A program made the position numbers and the translations under genes. The notes beneath the pieces are model-generated. The model was not told the origin of the DNA. It saw nothing but the letters and a program-made list of their open reading frames with translations, and ran no database searches. Source: Metabacillus kandeliae (lineage in GTDB: Bacteria; Bacillota; Bacilli; Bacillales; Bacillaceae). From it: 64,000 nucleotides of DNA. This document shows, piece by piece, positions 18,678 through 26,978 of the stretch (positions are counted from its first letter, which is position 1; each line of letters starts with the position of its first letter). Location: assembly GCF_021166585.1 (NCBI RefSeq), contig NZ_JAJOZE010000008.1, positions 62,001 through 126,000 on the forward strand, read 5' to 3'.

Positions 18678-19871
18678 TTACCAGACAAACAGACCTACAA
18701 ACATCGCACTCAGCAAAGAAACAGCCATTCCGCTGACAAGCAGCTTCCAGACATTCCGTCCGATAATCGATGATTTTTGTTCTCCAAGAATGGAGTTATA
18801 AGTGCCATAAATCATCCCGACGGTACTGAAGTTTGCAAATGATGTGAGGAACGTAACGGCAACTGCTGCCGTATGCGGAGAGAGATTGTTCAGCTGATTT
18901 TTCAAATCAAGCATCGCCACGAACTCATTCGTTGCAATCTTGATTCCCATCAGCTGTGCCACATACATAGCATCTTTCGCCGGCAGCCCAAGCAGGAAGG
19001 CAAACGGGCTGAACAATATGGAGAAAATCTTTTGTATTGTAAGACCGTGAAGGAAGAAACCAAGAATGCCGTTCAGCGCTGCGGTTAATGCTACATACCC
19101 GATCACCATCGCCATAATCACGATGACCATCCGGATACCGACAAGCATACTGTTTGAAATCGTAGAAAAGAAATCCTTCTGTTCCTCTTTAGGAGGAGTG
19201 TACACGATATCTTCTTCTTTAGGAACGTGAACAGGATGAAGGATGCTGGCAAGAAGCAGGGCATTTAAGCAGTTCAGCGGAATCGCGCTGAAAATATACT
19301 GTGCAGGCATCATGGTCAAATAGGCGCCAATGATGGATCCGCTGATGCTGCTCATGCTCATCAGGCCGAATGTCAAAAGCCTGTGGTCTCTTAAAACCAG
19401 CAGCTGCTGGCGGATGACAGCCAAGGCTTCCGTGTTGCCGAGAAACATCATTTGAATCGAGAAAAAGCTTTCCAGCTTAGGCAATCCGGAAATTTTAGAA
19501 ATCACCCAGCCTACTTTATCAATAATCCATGGCAAAATTTTAAAATAATTAAGAATATCGAAAAACGTGACAATAAAAATAATAGGCAGTAGGGCACTAA
19601 AAAAGAAATCAATATTTTTGTTTGCCATAACTGAAGGGAAAACAAAGGCAATTCCTTCATTCGCACAAGAAATCAGCCATGAAAAAAATGACGCAAACAC
19701 ATTAATCACACTTGAACCGATTTTAGTTCCGAGTATAAACCATGTAATCAGCAGCTCCACAACCACCAATATGCCGATGGATCTCCACCTTACCTTCGGT
19801 TTATCAGGAGAACAGAGGTATACAATTCCTAAGACGACGAGGATTCCAGCCAGATTGAGTAAAAAGAACAC
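18678..19871 (-). CDS. nupC: NupC-family concentrative nucleoside transporter
   Basis: A 397-residue membrane protein of the CNT family (nucleoside:cation symport). The GTG start at 19871 has AAGGGAG eight bases before it and yields MFFLLNLAGILVVLGIVYL, like known NupC N-termini; the longer open frame reaches into the riboswitch leader. Family features include the gate region GIAFVFPS, the FLGNTEALAV segment and a C-terminal TSFANFSTVGMIYGTYNSI with its conserved polar residues. The gene is preceded by a guanine-type purine riboswitch and attenuator, which points to purine nucleoside uptake. Confidence 0.9.
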   Translation of the reverse strand: MFFLLNLAGILVVLGIVYLCSPDKPKVRWRSIGILVVVELLITWFILGTKIGSSVINVFASFFSWLISCANEGIAFVFPSVMANKNIDFFFSALLPIIFIVTFFDILNYFKILPWIIDKVGWVISKISGLPKLESFFSIQMMFLGNTEALAVIRQQLLVLRDHRLLTFGLMSMSSISGSIIGAYLTMMPAQYIFSAIPLNCLNALLLASILHPVHVPKEEDIVYTPPKEEQKDFFSTISNSMLVGIRMVIVIMAMVIGYVALTAALNGILGFFLHGLTIQKIFSILFSPFAFLLGLPAKDAMYVAQLMGIKIATNEFVAMLDLKNQLNNLSPHTAAVAVTFLTSFANFSTVGMIYGTYNSILGEQKSSIIGRNVWKLLVSGMAVSLLSAMFVGLFVW

Positions 19872-19916
19872 TTGAGCAGCTCCCTTTTTGGTGTTGATAC
19901 ACCTTTTATTTCCAAC

Positions 19917-19979
19917 AGAAAAAGCCCTTATTTTATTCTCTTTTCGCCGCAGGCCAAAGAAGCATGAATAAATAAGAGC
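19917..19979 (-). terminator. riboswitch expression platform (attenuator hairpin)
   Basis: On the minus strand GCTCTTATTTATTC (19966-19979) pairs with GAATAAAATAAGGGC (19924-19938), and TTTTT follows at once. It sits between the purine aptamer and the nupC start and is the expected ligand-stabilised OFF terminator. Confidence 0.75.
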
Positions 19980-20009
19980 TCGCCCATTAATGGGTGCCAA
20001 GTCATACTT

Positions 20010-20078
20010 CCTTGTAGTCCGGCACTTGCGGCTGCCAGGTAGAAACTATCAGACCATTTTCACTGATATTATACAAGG
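20010..20078 (-). ncRNA. purine riboswitch aptamer, guanine type
   Basis: Read on the minus strand. P1 is CCTTGTA (20072-20078) with TACAAGG (20010-20016). P2 is ATCAG with CTGAT. The J2/3 core is TAGTTTCTACC, and P3 is CTGGCA with TGCCGG. J3/1 is GACTAC, where the C in place of the adenine-class T marks guanine or hypoxanthine recognition. The layout and core bases match the xpt-type riboswitch closely. A promoter lies 27 bp upstream and a terminator downstream, so a rise in guanine should switch transporter expression off. Confidence 0.9.
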
Positions 20079-20104
20079 ATACTAATTTGTGGATAGTAAG
20101 GTTT

Positions 20105-20133
20105 ATTTTAATGTATTGCTGCGTCTCTGACAA
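20105..20133 (-). promoter_or_regulatory. sigma-A promoter of nupC
   Basis: On the minus strand TTGTCA (20128-20133), 17 bp, TAAAAT (20105-20110). Transcription would start near 20098, about 20 bases before the aptamer P1 helix. Confidence 0.75.
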
Positions 20134-20160
20134 TCCTAAAAAATTGGGAAAATACTCTAA

Positions 20161-20205
20161 AAAAATAATACCCGGTTTCCGCTGACGGAAACCGGGTATT
20201 ATTTA
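20161..20205 (-). terminator. strong terminator of the MarR/DHA2 operon
   Basis: AAATAATACCCGGTTTCC (20163-20180) is the exact complement of GGAAACCGGGTATTATTT (20187-20204) around a 6-base loop. Confidence 0.92.
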
Positions 20206-21831
20206 TCACGCCTGATCGCCTACAGGCTTAAGCTCTGAAGCTTCCTGCTCCTGCTGCATTTGAGATTTATCCTTTTTAGAAAGCTGGATCGGCTTTAACA
20301 GGAATGTACATAACGCACCGGCCACAATGAAGATTAACCCGATAAAAAAGACGCTGTGAAGAGAATTCATTAAAGAAGTCTTCAAAATCGGCACCATTTT
20401 ATCAAGAAGCTCAGGAGGCAATTTCTTCAGCGCATCCGGACTGAACAGCATTTGGAACAGCCCCTCAGGATTACTGTCAATCATCTTTTTAAAGCTTGTA
20501 ACCAATGTTCCTGCTTGTGCAGGCAATGAATTAAGAAACGGAACAAATTTATCTGTTAAAAGCGAACCTGCTCTGTTGTTCATTACCGTCCCAAGAATTG
20601 TAATTCCGAACGTACCCCCGATGGAACGGAAGAACTGGCTTGAGCTCGTCACAACACCCAGTTCTTTTTTCGAAAAGCTTTCCTGCAGAGCTAGTGTCAG
20701 AATCGGCATCACAAGTCCCATGCCAATACCAATTACAGCCATGTAAGATGTAGCCACGAGCCCGCTTGTATCCATGCTGAGTGTTGTCAGCAGCAAAAAC
20801 CCGCCTGCCATCACAAGCATTCCGGCAATAATCTGCGTTTTCATCCCGATTTTATAAACAATCTGTCCGCCAATAATACTGGACACGATCATAGCGATCA
20901 TCATCGGTGTCATAATCGTACCTGATTCTGTCGCACTCACCCCGACAATTCCCTGCATAAAGAAAGGAACAAACGTAATGGCACCAAACATTCCGATGCT
21001 CATAAAAAAGCCGATTAAATTCAAAGACGTAAACGTTCTGTTCTTAAACAAATACATGGGAAGAATCGGTTCTTTCGCTTTTGTTTCCACAAAACCGAAG
21101 CTCACAAGCCCGATTACAGCAAGAGCAAACAAGCCGATAATCTGCCATGAAGTCCACGCGTAATCCTTGCCGCCAAAGCTTAGTGCCAAGAGCAAACTTA
21201 CAACCCCGACAATCATTGTCAGCATGCCGGCAATATCGAAATTGATTTTTCCAGTCTGTTTGCGGCCCTGAAGCCCCAATGCAATGAATACAGTTGCAAT
21301 AATTCCTACAGGAAGATTAATGTAGAAAACCCATTTCCAGTTCAGCGCATCAACAATCCAGCCGCCAATCTGAGGTCCGATCACAGAAGCAAGACCATAA
21401 ATGCCTCCGAAAACCCCCTGGAATTTCGCACGCTCTTTTCCAGTAAACAAGTCACCGATAACAATCATCGCCATCGGCATCATAATACCGCCGCCGATTC
21501 CCTGAACACCGCGGTAAATAATCAATTCCGTCATATTATCAGCAAGTCCGCAAAGCACGGAACCCGCCATAAAAATGACAAGTCCTGTTACATAAATAGC
21601 TCTCCGGCCAAGCAAATCAGCCAGTTTACCAGCAATCGGCACAACCGTTGTGGACGTTAATAAATAAGCTGTCGTCAGCCACGTCATCATGCTCAAACCG
21701 CCAAGATCCCCAACAATTCTCGGCATCGCCGTTCCTACAATCGTCCCATCAAGCGCCGAGAAAAACATCGCAATAATCAAGCCGATCAGCAGCAGCGTTC
21801 TACTTTTTTGATTTTCTATACTCGCTGTCAT
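20206..21831 (-). CDS. DHA2-family (EmrB/QacA) 14-TM drug efflux transporter
   Basis: A 541-residue major facilitator with about 14 membrane helices. Motif A is GKLADLLGRR after helix 2, the antiporter motif C region is GIYGLASVIGPQIGGWIV, and DHA2-typical LDGTIVGTAMPRI is in helix 1. It should export drugs in exchange for protons. A large loop near residues 430-480 (NNRAGSLLTDKF...) and a charged C-terminal tail are normal for the EmrB type. It lies 12 bp after a MarR gene in the same operon, so MarR ligands probably induce it. Confidence 0.9.
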   Translation of the reverse strand: MTASIENQKSRTLLLIGLIIAMFFSALDGTIVGTAMPRIVGDLGGLSMMTWLTTAYLLTSTTVVPIAGKLADLLGRRAIYVTGLVIFMAGSVLCGLADNMTELIIYRGVQGIGGGIMMPMAMIVIGDLFTGKERAKFQGVFGGIYGLASVIGPQIGGWIVDALNWKWVFYINLPVGIIATVFIALGLQGRKQTGKINFDIAGMLTMIVGVVSLLLALSFGGKDYAWTSWQIIGLFALAVIGLVSFGFVETKAKEPILPMYLFKNRTFTSLNLIGFFMSIGMFGAITFVPFFMQGIVGVSATESGTIMTPMMIAMIVSSIIGGQIVYKIGMKTQIIAGMLVMAGGFLLLTTLSMDTSGLVATSYMAVIGIGMGLVMPILTLALQESFSKKELGVVTSSSQFFRSIGGTFGITILGTVMNNRAGSLLTDKFVPFLNSLPAQAGTLVTSFKKMIDSNPEGLFQMLFSPDALKKLPPELLDKMVPILKTSLMNSLHSVFFIGLIFIVAGALCTFLLKPIQLSKKDKSQMQQEQEASELKPVGDQA

Positions 21832-21843
21832 TCTTATTCTCCT

Positions 21844-22305
21844 TTAGCGGCAATTCTCCGCTGTTTCTTTTCCCGCCGGCGCAACAGATGCCAGCTTTTC
21901 CGCAATCCCTGCAAAACTCTCTAACTCTTCATCTGAAAGGCACGTTAAATACCTCTCCATGATTGCCTTCCGGCCGTCCATCACAGACCGCAGCTTATCC
22001 TCACCGCAATCCGTCAGGGAAATGTTCACAACCCTGCGATCCTTCGTATCATGCTCCCGCTGAACAAACCCATTCTGCTCGAGCCGGTCCACCATAAATG
22101 TCACAGCACTCGGCTTCACTTCCATCAAATCCACAAGCTGCGAAACCTTGCACTTGCCGCTTTTCTTAATAAACCCTAACACCATCAGCTGCGTAGGCGT
22201 CACACCCTGCTGCTGAAAATTTTCCAGCATCTCAGGCTGAATGTTATGCAAAGCCGTATGAAGTCCCGCCTGTATCCGATCAATGGATTGTTTCTTAGCA
22301 CTCAT
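21844..22305 (-). CDS. MarR-family transcriptional regulator
   Basis: A 153-residue winged-helix repressor. The HTH is KVSQLVDLMEVKPSAVTFMVDRLEQNGFV and the wing carries HDTKDRRVVNISLT with the DxRxR-like basic tip. Cysteines occur at about C52, C99, C122 and C152. The first gene of the efflux operon, it likely represses itself and the pump and is released by a drug-like ligand. Confidence 0.88.
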   Translation of the reverse strand: MSAKKQSIDRIQAGLHTALHNIQPEMLENFQQQGVTPTQLMVLGFIKKSGKCKVSQLVDLMEVKPSAVTFMVDRLEQNGFVQREHDTKDRRVVNISLTDCGEDKLRSVMDGRKAIMERYLTCLSDEELESFAGIAEKLASVAPAGKETAENCR

Positions 22306-22332
22306 TTGATGTCCACCTTATTTCTTCCCCTT

Positions 22333-22412
22333 TAAATATTAAAAGTTATAATAATTTTCATTTATAATATTTAATCCTAATTAAATATATATCCGATTTA
22401 ATTAAATGTCAA
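22333..22412 (-). promoter_or_regulatory. promoter and MarR operator candidates
   Basis: On the minus strand TTGACA (22407-22412), 17 bp and TATATT (22384-22389). The spacer holds a perfect 12-bp palindrome ATTTAATTAAAT (22396-22407). A wider inverted pair AAATATTA / TAATATTT (about 22333-22372) lies downstream. One or both are the likely MarR sites. Confidence 0.7.
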
Positions 22413-22449
22413 TATAAAGAAATTGATTTTTTTTGGGGGGGTTGTTGCT

Positions 22450-22800
22450 GGAAGTTGGGTCATTTCGGACCTGTCCCCATCCTAAAGGGGTGCCTGTCCC
22501 CCAGTGCACTAACAAACTAAAGACCTGGCACTGCTAGTCAAATGACCTGGGGCAGTAAGGTTTTCAAGAACATGTCTATGTCGCCTGCTGCGGTAAAGCA
22601 AGCGGGGACAGGTTATCACTAACATGCTCCTGTCCCCCAGCTCTGTAACGTATGAAAGGCCTGTCCCCCTAAAGGCTAAATGCCTGTCTATTAGGTTATA
22701 AAAGGATGTCCCACTGTCCCCCGCTGCGTTAACGGAACAAGGGCCAGGTCCCTGCTAATAGAGGGGTCAGAGACTTTTCACCGCGCCCAACACTTTTCCC
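22450..22800. repeat. GTCCCC-rich extragenic repeat array, copy 1
   Basis: CCTGTCCCC occurs directly at 22470, 22493, 22629 and 22660 and inverted (GGGGACAGG) at 22604. Related phrases CCTGGCAC, TGCGTTAACG and GGGCCAGGTCCC fall between. Spacing is irregular and no frame is kept. The same vocabulary recurs downstream of ppc at 26,515-26,830, so the region is a mobile or amplifying extragenic element rather than a gene. Confidence 0.7.
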
Positions 22801-22804
22801 AAAT

Positions 22805-22834
22805 AAAAAGCAGCGGCTCCTAAAAGCCGCTGCT
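22805..22834 (-). terminator. terminator of the SDR pseudogene
   Basis: AGCAGCGGCT (22809-22818) pairs with AGCCGCTGCT (22825-22834). The minus-strand tail is TTTTTATTT. Confidence 0.88.
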
Positions 22835-22840
22835 GCCCTC

Positions 22841-23561
22841 TCATCCCAGCTGTGCCCCGCCATCGTTCAGCAGGACCGTTCCGGTTGTAAATTCATTTTT
22901 TGCCAGGTACACATAGGAAGAAGCAATGTCCTCCGGCTGGGCCACTCTGCCTGCAGGGAGAGCTTTCCCCATTTGCTTCGAACATGCCTTTTCTCTCCTG
23001 TTCAGGCATTCCATTATACAGCGGTGTGTCCACTATGCCCGGGGACACGACATTGACGCGGATTGGCGCAAGGTCTTTTGCCAGTCCTCTCATCCGCCCT
23101 TCTACTGCGGAGTTGATGCTGGCGAGGGTTGATGCGCCTTCAGGCGGTCTTATGCCGTATACGCCTGAAGTCAGCGTGATGGAGCTTTTTTTATTTAAGT
23201 ATGGAAGCGCTGAGAGCACTGTGATGTACTACCCCCAATATTTGCTGTCGAATGCTTCCTTTACGTCTTCGATTTTCAGTTCGCTGAAATGGCCCATTGT
23301 GCCCTCACCAGCTGTAACAACAAGGTGGTCGATTGCCCCGATTTCCTCAAAAACCGCTTTTGTTTTTTCTTCGCTGCGGAAGTCGATTTCAAATGTTTTT
23401 ACAGTTTCTCCAAGTGTGCGCTTCGCTTCCTGCAGCTTTGACTGCGATCGGCTCGCGATGATGACTTCTGCGGATTCTATTAAAAATGCCTGCGCTGCTG
23501 AAAGTCCTATGCCTGATGTGCCTCCGATAATGACGGCTTTTTTCCCTTCAAGTGCTCCCAT
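22841..23561 (-). pseudogene. SDR-family oxidoreductase, broken by a stop and a frameshift
   Basis: The N-terminal part is a normal SDR (MGALEGKKAVIIGGTSGIGLSA, Rossmann motif GGTSGIG). At 23229-23231 a TAG interrupts SKYWG*YITVLSALPYLN; one base change from CAG (Gln) would explain it, because the frame continues correctly. Near 22968-22971 a run of four C on the plus strand shifts the frame. Removing one base restores GKALPAGRVAQPEDIASSYVYLA and a proper C-terminus ending at the TGA at 22841-22843. The YxxxK region is also changed (TLASINSAVEG), so catalysis was probably lost. Both lesions need read-level confirmation. Confidence 0.85.
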
Positions 23562-23738
23562 TTTTTCTTCCTCCTTTTATCTTTCTATACGAATAATCTA
23601 TACCCATCCTGCTTTGTTCTTAGGCCTTTTCCTTGTTTCATTAATTTCCAGAAGCTTGATTTCTCAATTGTTGAATGGTTTGTGTTACAATGCAAATAAT
23701 CATAAAATTCTCAAAATAGATAGGAAGAAGGTGATTCT

Positions 23739-26504
23739 ATGACATCGATCCCACAAATTATTAAAGAAGAAGATAACAGTTCTCCGCTTCGCCGCGACGT
23801 AAAAATGCTAGGAAATTTGCTGGGGCAGATTCTTGTTCAGCAGGGCGGACAGTCTTTGCTTGATACGGTGGAAAAAATCCGGGAAACTACTAAATCTCTT
23901 AGAAACACTTCAGAAAAGACTTATTATGATGAATTAAAAAACGAAATTGCTCAGCTCAAGCAGCCGATGAGGCAGCAGGTAATTAGGGCCTTTGCGGTTT
24001 ATTTTCACCTTGTGAACATTGCCGAGCAAAATCATAGAGTCAGAAGGCGCCGCCAGTATCAGCTTGAAGGCGGACCGGCACAGCCAGGCTCTCTTGAACA
24101 TGTGGCAGGAGTGCTGAAACAACGGAACTTTTCACCTGACTTAATCAGAAATACACTGGAAAGTCTTTCAATGGAATTGATCATCACCGCTCACCCTACA
24201 GAGGCAACAAGAAGAAGCGTTTTGGAAATACATAAGCGGCTTGCCCTGCTTCTTGACCAGCTGGATCAGCAGGTGCTAAGCACGCGCGAGCGAAATGAGC
24301 TTCATAGCGAACTTTTTAATGAAGTAACCGTTTTATGGCAGACAGAAGAGCTGCGCGACAGAAAGCCTACTGTGATGGATGAAGTGGCAAACGGCCTCTA
24401 TTATTTTGATGAAACGCTTTTTGAGGTGCTTCCGAGAATTCATGAGGATCTTGAAGGAAGCCTTAGAGAGGCTTATCCAGATGAAGATTGGGAGGTTCCG
24501 AACTTTCTCCGTTTTGGATCGTGGATTGGCGGCGACCGTGATGGCAATCCGAATGTAACCGCTGATATCACGTGGCAAACGCTGAAAAAACATCGCCAGC
24601 TCGCATTGAAAAAATACGGCCAGTCTCTTATAACCGTTAAACGCCAGCTCAGCCAGTCCTCTCATCAGGTTCGTATGGATGAAGAGCTGCTCGACTCTCT
24701 TAGAGAAGAAAGCATTCTAGAAGATCACGAGATTTGGGCGGTTGAGCATGAAGCCTACAGGCGCAAGATTTCCATTATGGCTAAAAAATTGCAGCTTGCC
24801 GGTCAGTCCGATCATGGCTATCAAAGCTCCGAAGAATTTTTAGCAGACTTAAAGCTCATTAAAAGAAGCCTTGAACTGCACTATCCAAAGGGCTTTAAGC
24901 AGAAAAATCTTGATCATTTGATCCGTCAGACAGAGCTGTTCGGCTTTCACCTTGCTTCGCTTGATGTCCGTAACCACAGCGGCGAGCATGAAGCAGCCAT
25001 TGCGGAGATTCTTTCTGCTGTAAATCTCGCAGAGGATTATGCCTCTTTGAGCGAAGAAGAAAAGCTAACCCTGCTTGAAAAAGTATTGCAGGATCCGCGG
25101 CCGCTTATTTCGCCTACGGAAACCTATACAAAAGAAACAAATGAGATTGTCAATGTGTTCCACATGATCAAAAAAGCGCACGAGGAATTTGGCGAGCGCG
25201 CGATTCAGGTTTACCTTATTAGCATGACAGAGTCAGCAAGCGATTTGCTTGAAGTGCTGGTGCTTGCCAAAGAAGCAGGTATTTATAAAGTCGCAAAAGA
25301 CGGCAGCATTGAGAGCAAGCTAAACGTGGCTCCGCTTCTTGAGACGATCGATGATCTGACAGCAGGACCGAAAATCATGGAAAAGCTCTTTAAAATGGAT
25401 TTTTATCAAAAGCATTTGTCGAAGCTGAACCGTGTTCAGGAAGTGATGCTCGGTTACTCTGACGGCTCCAAGGACGGCGGCACGCTTACAGCCAACTGGA
25501 AGCTGTACAAAGCACAGCAGGAAATTCACTCCATGGCAAAAGAATATGACGTCAGACTGAAATTTTTCCATGGCAGAGGCGGCTCTCTTGGCCGCGGAGG
25601 CGGTCCGCTGCACCGGAGCATTCTCTCCCAGCCTCCTGAAACGCTTGGTGACGGCTTTAAAATTACTGAGCAGGGAGAAATTTTATCCTCCCGCTACCTT
25701 GTGTATGATATCGCCTATCGCAGCCTTGAGCAGGCTGCATCAACACTGCTCATCTCTGCTGCAGAAGCGGCAAGCGGCCAAGCTCATGAAAGCGGGCAAA
25801 ACAAAGAATGGGAAGAAATTATGGACAGCATTTCAGCTGATTCTCTGCGGAAATATCAGCAGCTCGTCTTTGGCGACAAGGACTTCCTGACTTACTTTAA
25901 CCAGGCGACACCATTGCCTGAGCTCGGCTCTCTCAACATCGGCTCGCGGCCGATGAGCCGAAAAGGCAGCGCCAAATTCGAAGACCTGCGCGCCATCCCA
26001 TGGGTCTTCGCATGGACGCAAAGCCGCCAGCTCATCCCAGCCTGGTACGCAGCAGGCACAGGACTTGCCGCTTTTGCTAAAAATGAAGAAAATCTCGCCA
26101 TTCTGCAGGAAATGTATGAAAAATGGTCCTTCTTCAGATCCACCATCGATAATCTGCAGATGGCCCTAATGAAGGCAGACTTAACTGCAGCAAAAGAATA
26201 TACAGCCATTGTAGATGACCAAACCATCGCAACCAGGATTTTCTCAACGATTGAAGAAGAGTACAACACAACAAAACAAGTCATTTTAAGCATGACGAAA
26301 ATGGAAAACCTGATGGACAATATTCCAAACATCAAGGATTCCATCCGTCTCAGAAACCCGTACGTCGATCCGCTCAGCTTCCTGCAGGTAGAAGTGATTA
26401 GAAAGCTGCGGAAAGAAGAGGATGCTTCCCTTAAGGATGATCTGCTGAGAGAAGTTCTGCTCACGATTAACGGAATTGCGGCAGGGCTGCGGAATACAGG
26501 CTGA
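23739..26504 (+). CDS. ppc: phosphoenolpyruvate carboxylase
   Basis: A full-length 921-residue enzyme that carboxylates phosphoenolpyruvate to oxaloacetate, refilling the TCA cycle. The catalytic His152 is in TAHPTEATRRS, the GYSDGSKDGG phosphoenolpyruvate/bicarbonate site is near 570-580, and the glycine loop FHGRGGSLGRGGGP near 608-621. The C-terminus ends in the usual NGIAAGLRNTG. AGGAAGAAGG lies eight bases before the ATG. B. subtilis uses pyruvate carboxylase and lacks ppc, so this is a lineage-specific feature. Both flanks carry the same extragenic repeat family, which could have helped its movement (inference). Confidence 0.97.
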   Translation: MTSIPQIIKEEDNSSPLRRDVKMLGNLLGQILVQQGGQSLLDTVEKIRETTKSLRNTSEKTYYDELKNEIAQLKQPMRQQVIRAFAVYFHLVNIAEQNHRVRRRRQYQLEGGPAQPGSLEHVAGVLKQRNFSPDLIRNTLESLSMELIITAHPTEATRRSVLEIHKRLALLLDQLDQQVLSTRERNELHSELFNEVTVLWQTEELRDRKPTVMDEVANGLYYFDETLFEVLPRIHEDLEGSLREAYPDEDWEVPNFLRFGSWIGGDRDGNPNVTADITWQTLKKHRQLALKKYGQSLITVKRQLSQSSHQVRMDEELLDSLREESILEDHEIWAVEHEAYRRKISIMAKKLQLAGQSDHGYQSSEEFLADLKLIKRSLELHYPKGFKQKNLDHLIRQTELFGFHLASLDVRNHSGEHEAAIAEILSAVNLAEDYASLSEEEKLTLLEKVLQDPRPLISPTETYTKETNEIVNVFHMIKKAHEEFGERAIQVYLISMTESASDLLEVLVLAKEAGIYKVAKDGSIESKLNVAPLLETIDDLTAGPKIMEKLFKMDFYQKHLSKLNRVQEVMLGYSDGSKDGGTLTANWKLYKAQQEIHSMAKEYDVRLKFFHGRGGSLGRGGGPLHRSILSQPPETLGDGFKITEQGEILSSRYLVYDIAYRSLEQAASTLLISAAEAASGQAHESGQNKEWEEIMDSISADSLRKYQQLVFGDKDFLTYFNQATPLPELGSLNIGSRPMSRKGSAKFEDLRAIPWVFAWTQSRQLIPAWYAAGTGLAAFAKNEENLAILQEMYEKWSFFRSTIDNLQMALMKADLTAAKEYTAIVDDQTIATRIFSTIEEEYNTTKQVILSMTKMENLMDNIPNIKDSIRLRNPYVDPLSFLQVEVIRKLRKEEDASLKDDLLREVLLTINGIAAGLRNTG

Positions 26505-26514
26505 TTTATGGGTT

Positions 26515-26830
26515 TGGGGTCTCTGTCCCCCCAATCAAGGGGTGACCTGTCCCCTGCTGCACTGCAGGAATAAAGGCCTGGCACAAGAGGCAAAATCCTT
26601 TGTCCTCCTTGGTGTCGAATCATTGTATCGCTGTCCCCTTACGCTTTAACGTATTGAGGGCCAGGTACCGCACAATTGGTACCTGGCCCTTTTTTCATTA
26701 GTGCACGAAAGACCTGTCCCTTGTTCTGAATTCCTTGTAAATAAAGGGTTACGAGCAGTATGCACCTGTCCCGTATTCCTTTAACGCAGTGAGGGCCAGG
26801 TCCCCTTATGCAAACGGGGACAGGCACTCC
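26515..26830. repeat. GTCCCC-rich extragenic repeat array, copy 2
   Basis: CCTGTCCCC appears at 26546, the variant CTGTCCCC near 26521 and 26631, CCTGTCCC near 26712 and 26765, and the inverted GGGGACAGG at 26816. GGGCCAGG occurs twice, as in copy 1. A phrase close to TTAACGCAGTGAGGGCCAGG matches one upstream of ppc. No coding frame is credible here. Confidence 0.7.
26658..26696 (+). terminator. terminator downstream of ppc
   Basis: GGGCCAGGTACC (26658-26669) and GGTACCTGGCCC (26678-26689) form a perfect 12-bp stem, followed by TTTTTTT. It is about 150 bp after the ppc stop and lies inside the repeat array, so the repeat family may supply the terminator. Confidence 0.88.
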
Positions 26831-26860
26831 ACCCCACCTGCCAACTAGTCAATTAGCCCG

Positions 26861-26911
26861 TTGTCAATTTTCGAACAATTTATTATAATTACTTTACCGA
26901 ACATTAGTTCG
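26861..26911 (+). promoter_or_regulatory. sigma-A promoter with a perfect LexA (SOS) box
   Basis: TTGTCA (26861-26866), a 17-bp spacer and TATAAT (26884-26889) make a near-consensus promoter. CGAACATTAGTTCG at 26898-26911 fits the Bacillus LexA/DinR consensus CGAACNNNNGTTCG at every fixed base and covers the expected transcription start. Another CGAAC half-site lies in the spacer (26872-26876). Tight SOS repression of the next gene is predicted. Confidence 0.88.
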
Positions 26912-26978
26912 ATAAAAGAGATCAGCTGTTCTGGATGGAGGAAAAAAATCTTACTCTATTTCAAGGAGGATCCTATTC

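Noticed and set aside
22450-22800. CRISPR array
   Set aside because: The repeated motif is only about nine bases, irregularly spaced and on both strands; no cas genes are in the window.
22893-23219. A separate 108-residue SDR-like gene
   Set aside because: It is in the same frame as the upstream SDR fragment and begins right after its stop; it is the C-terminal part of one broken gene.
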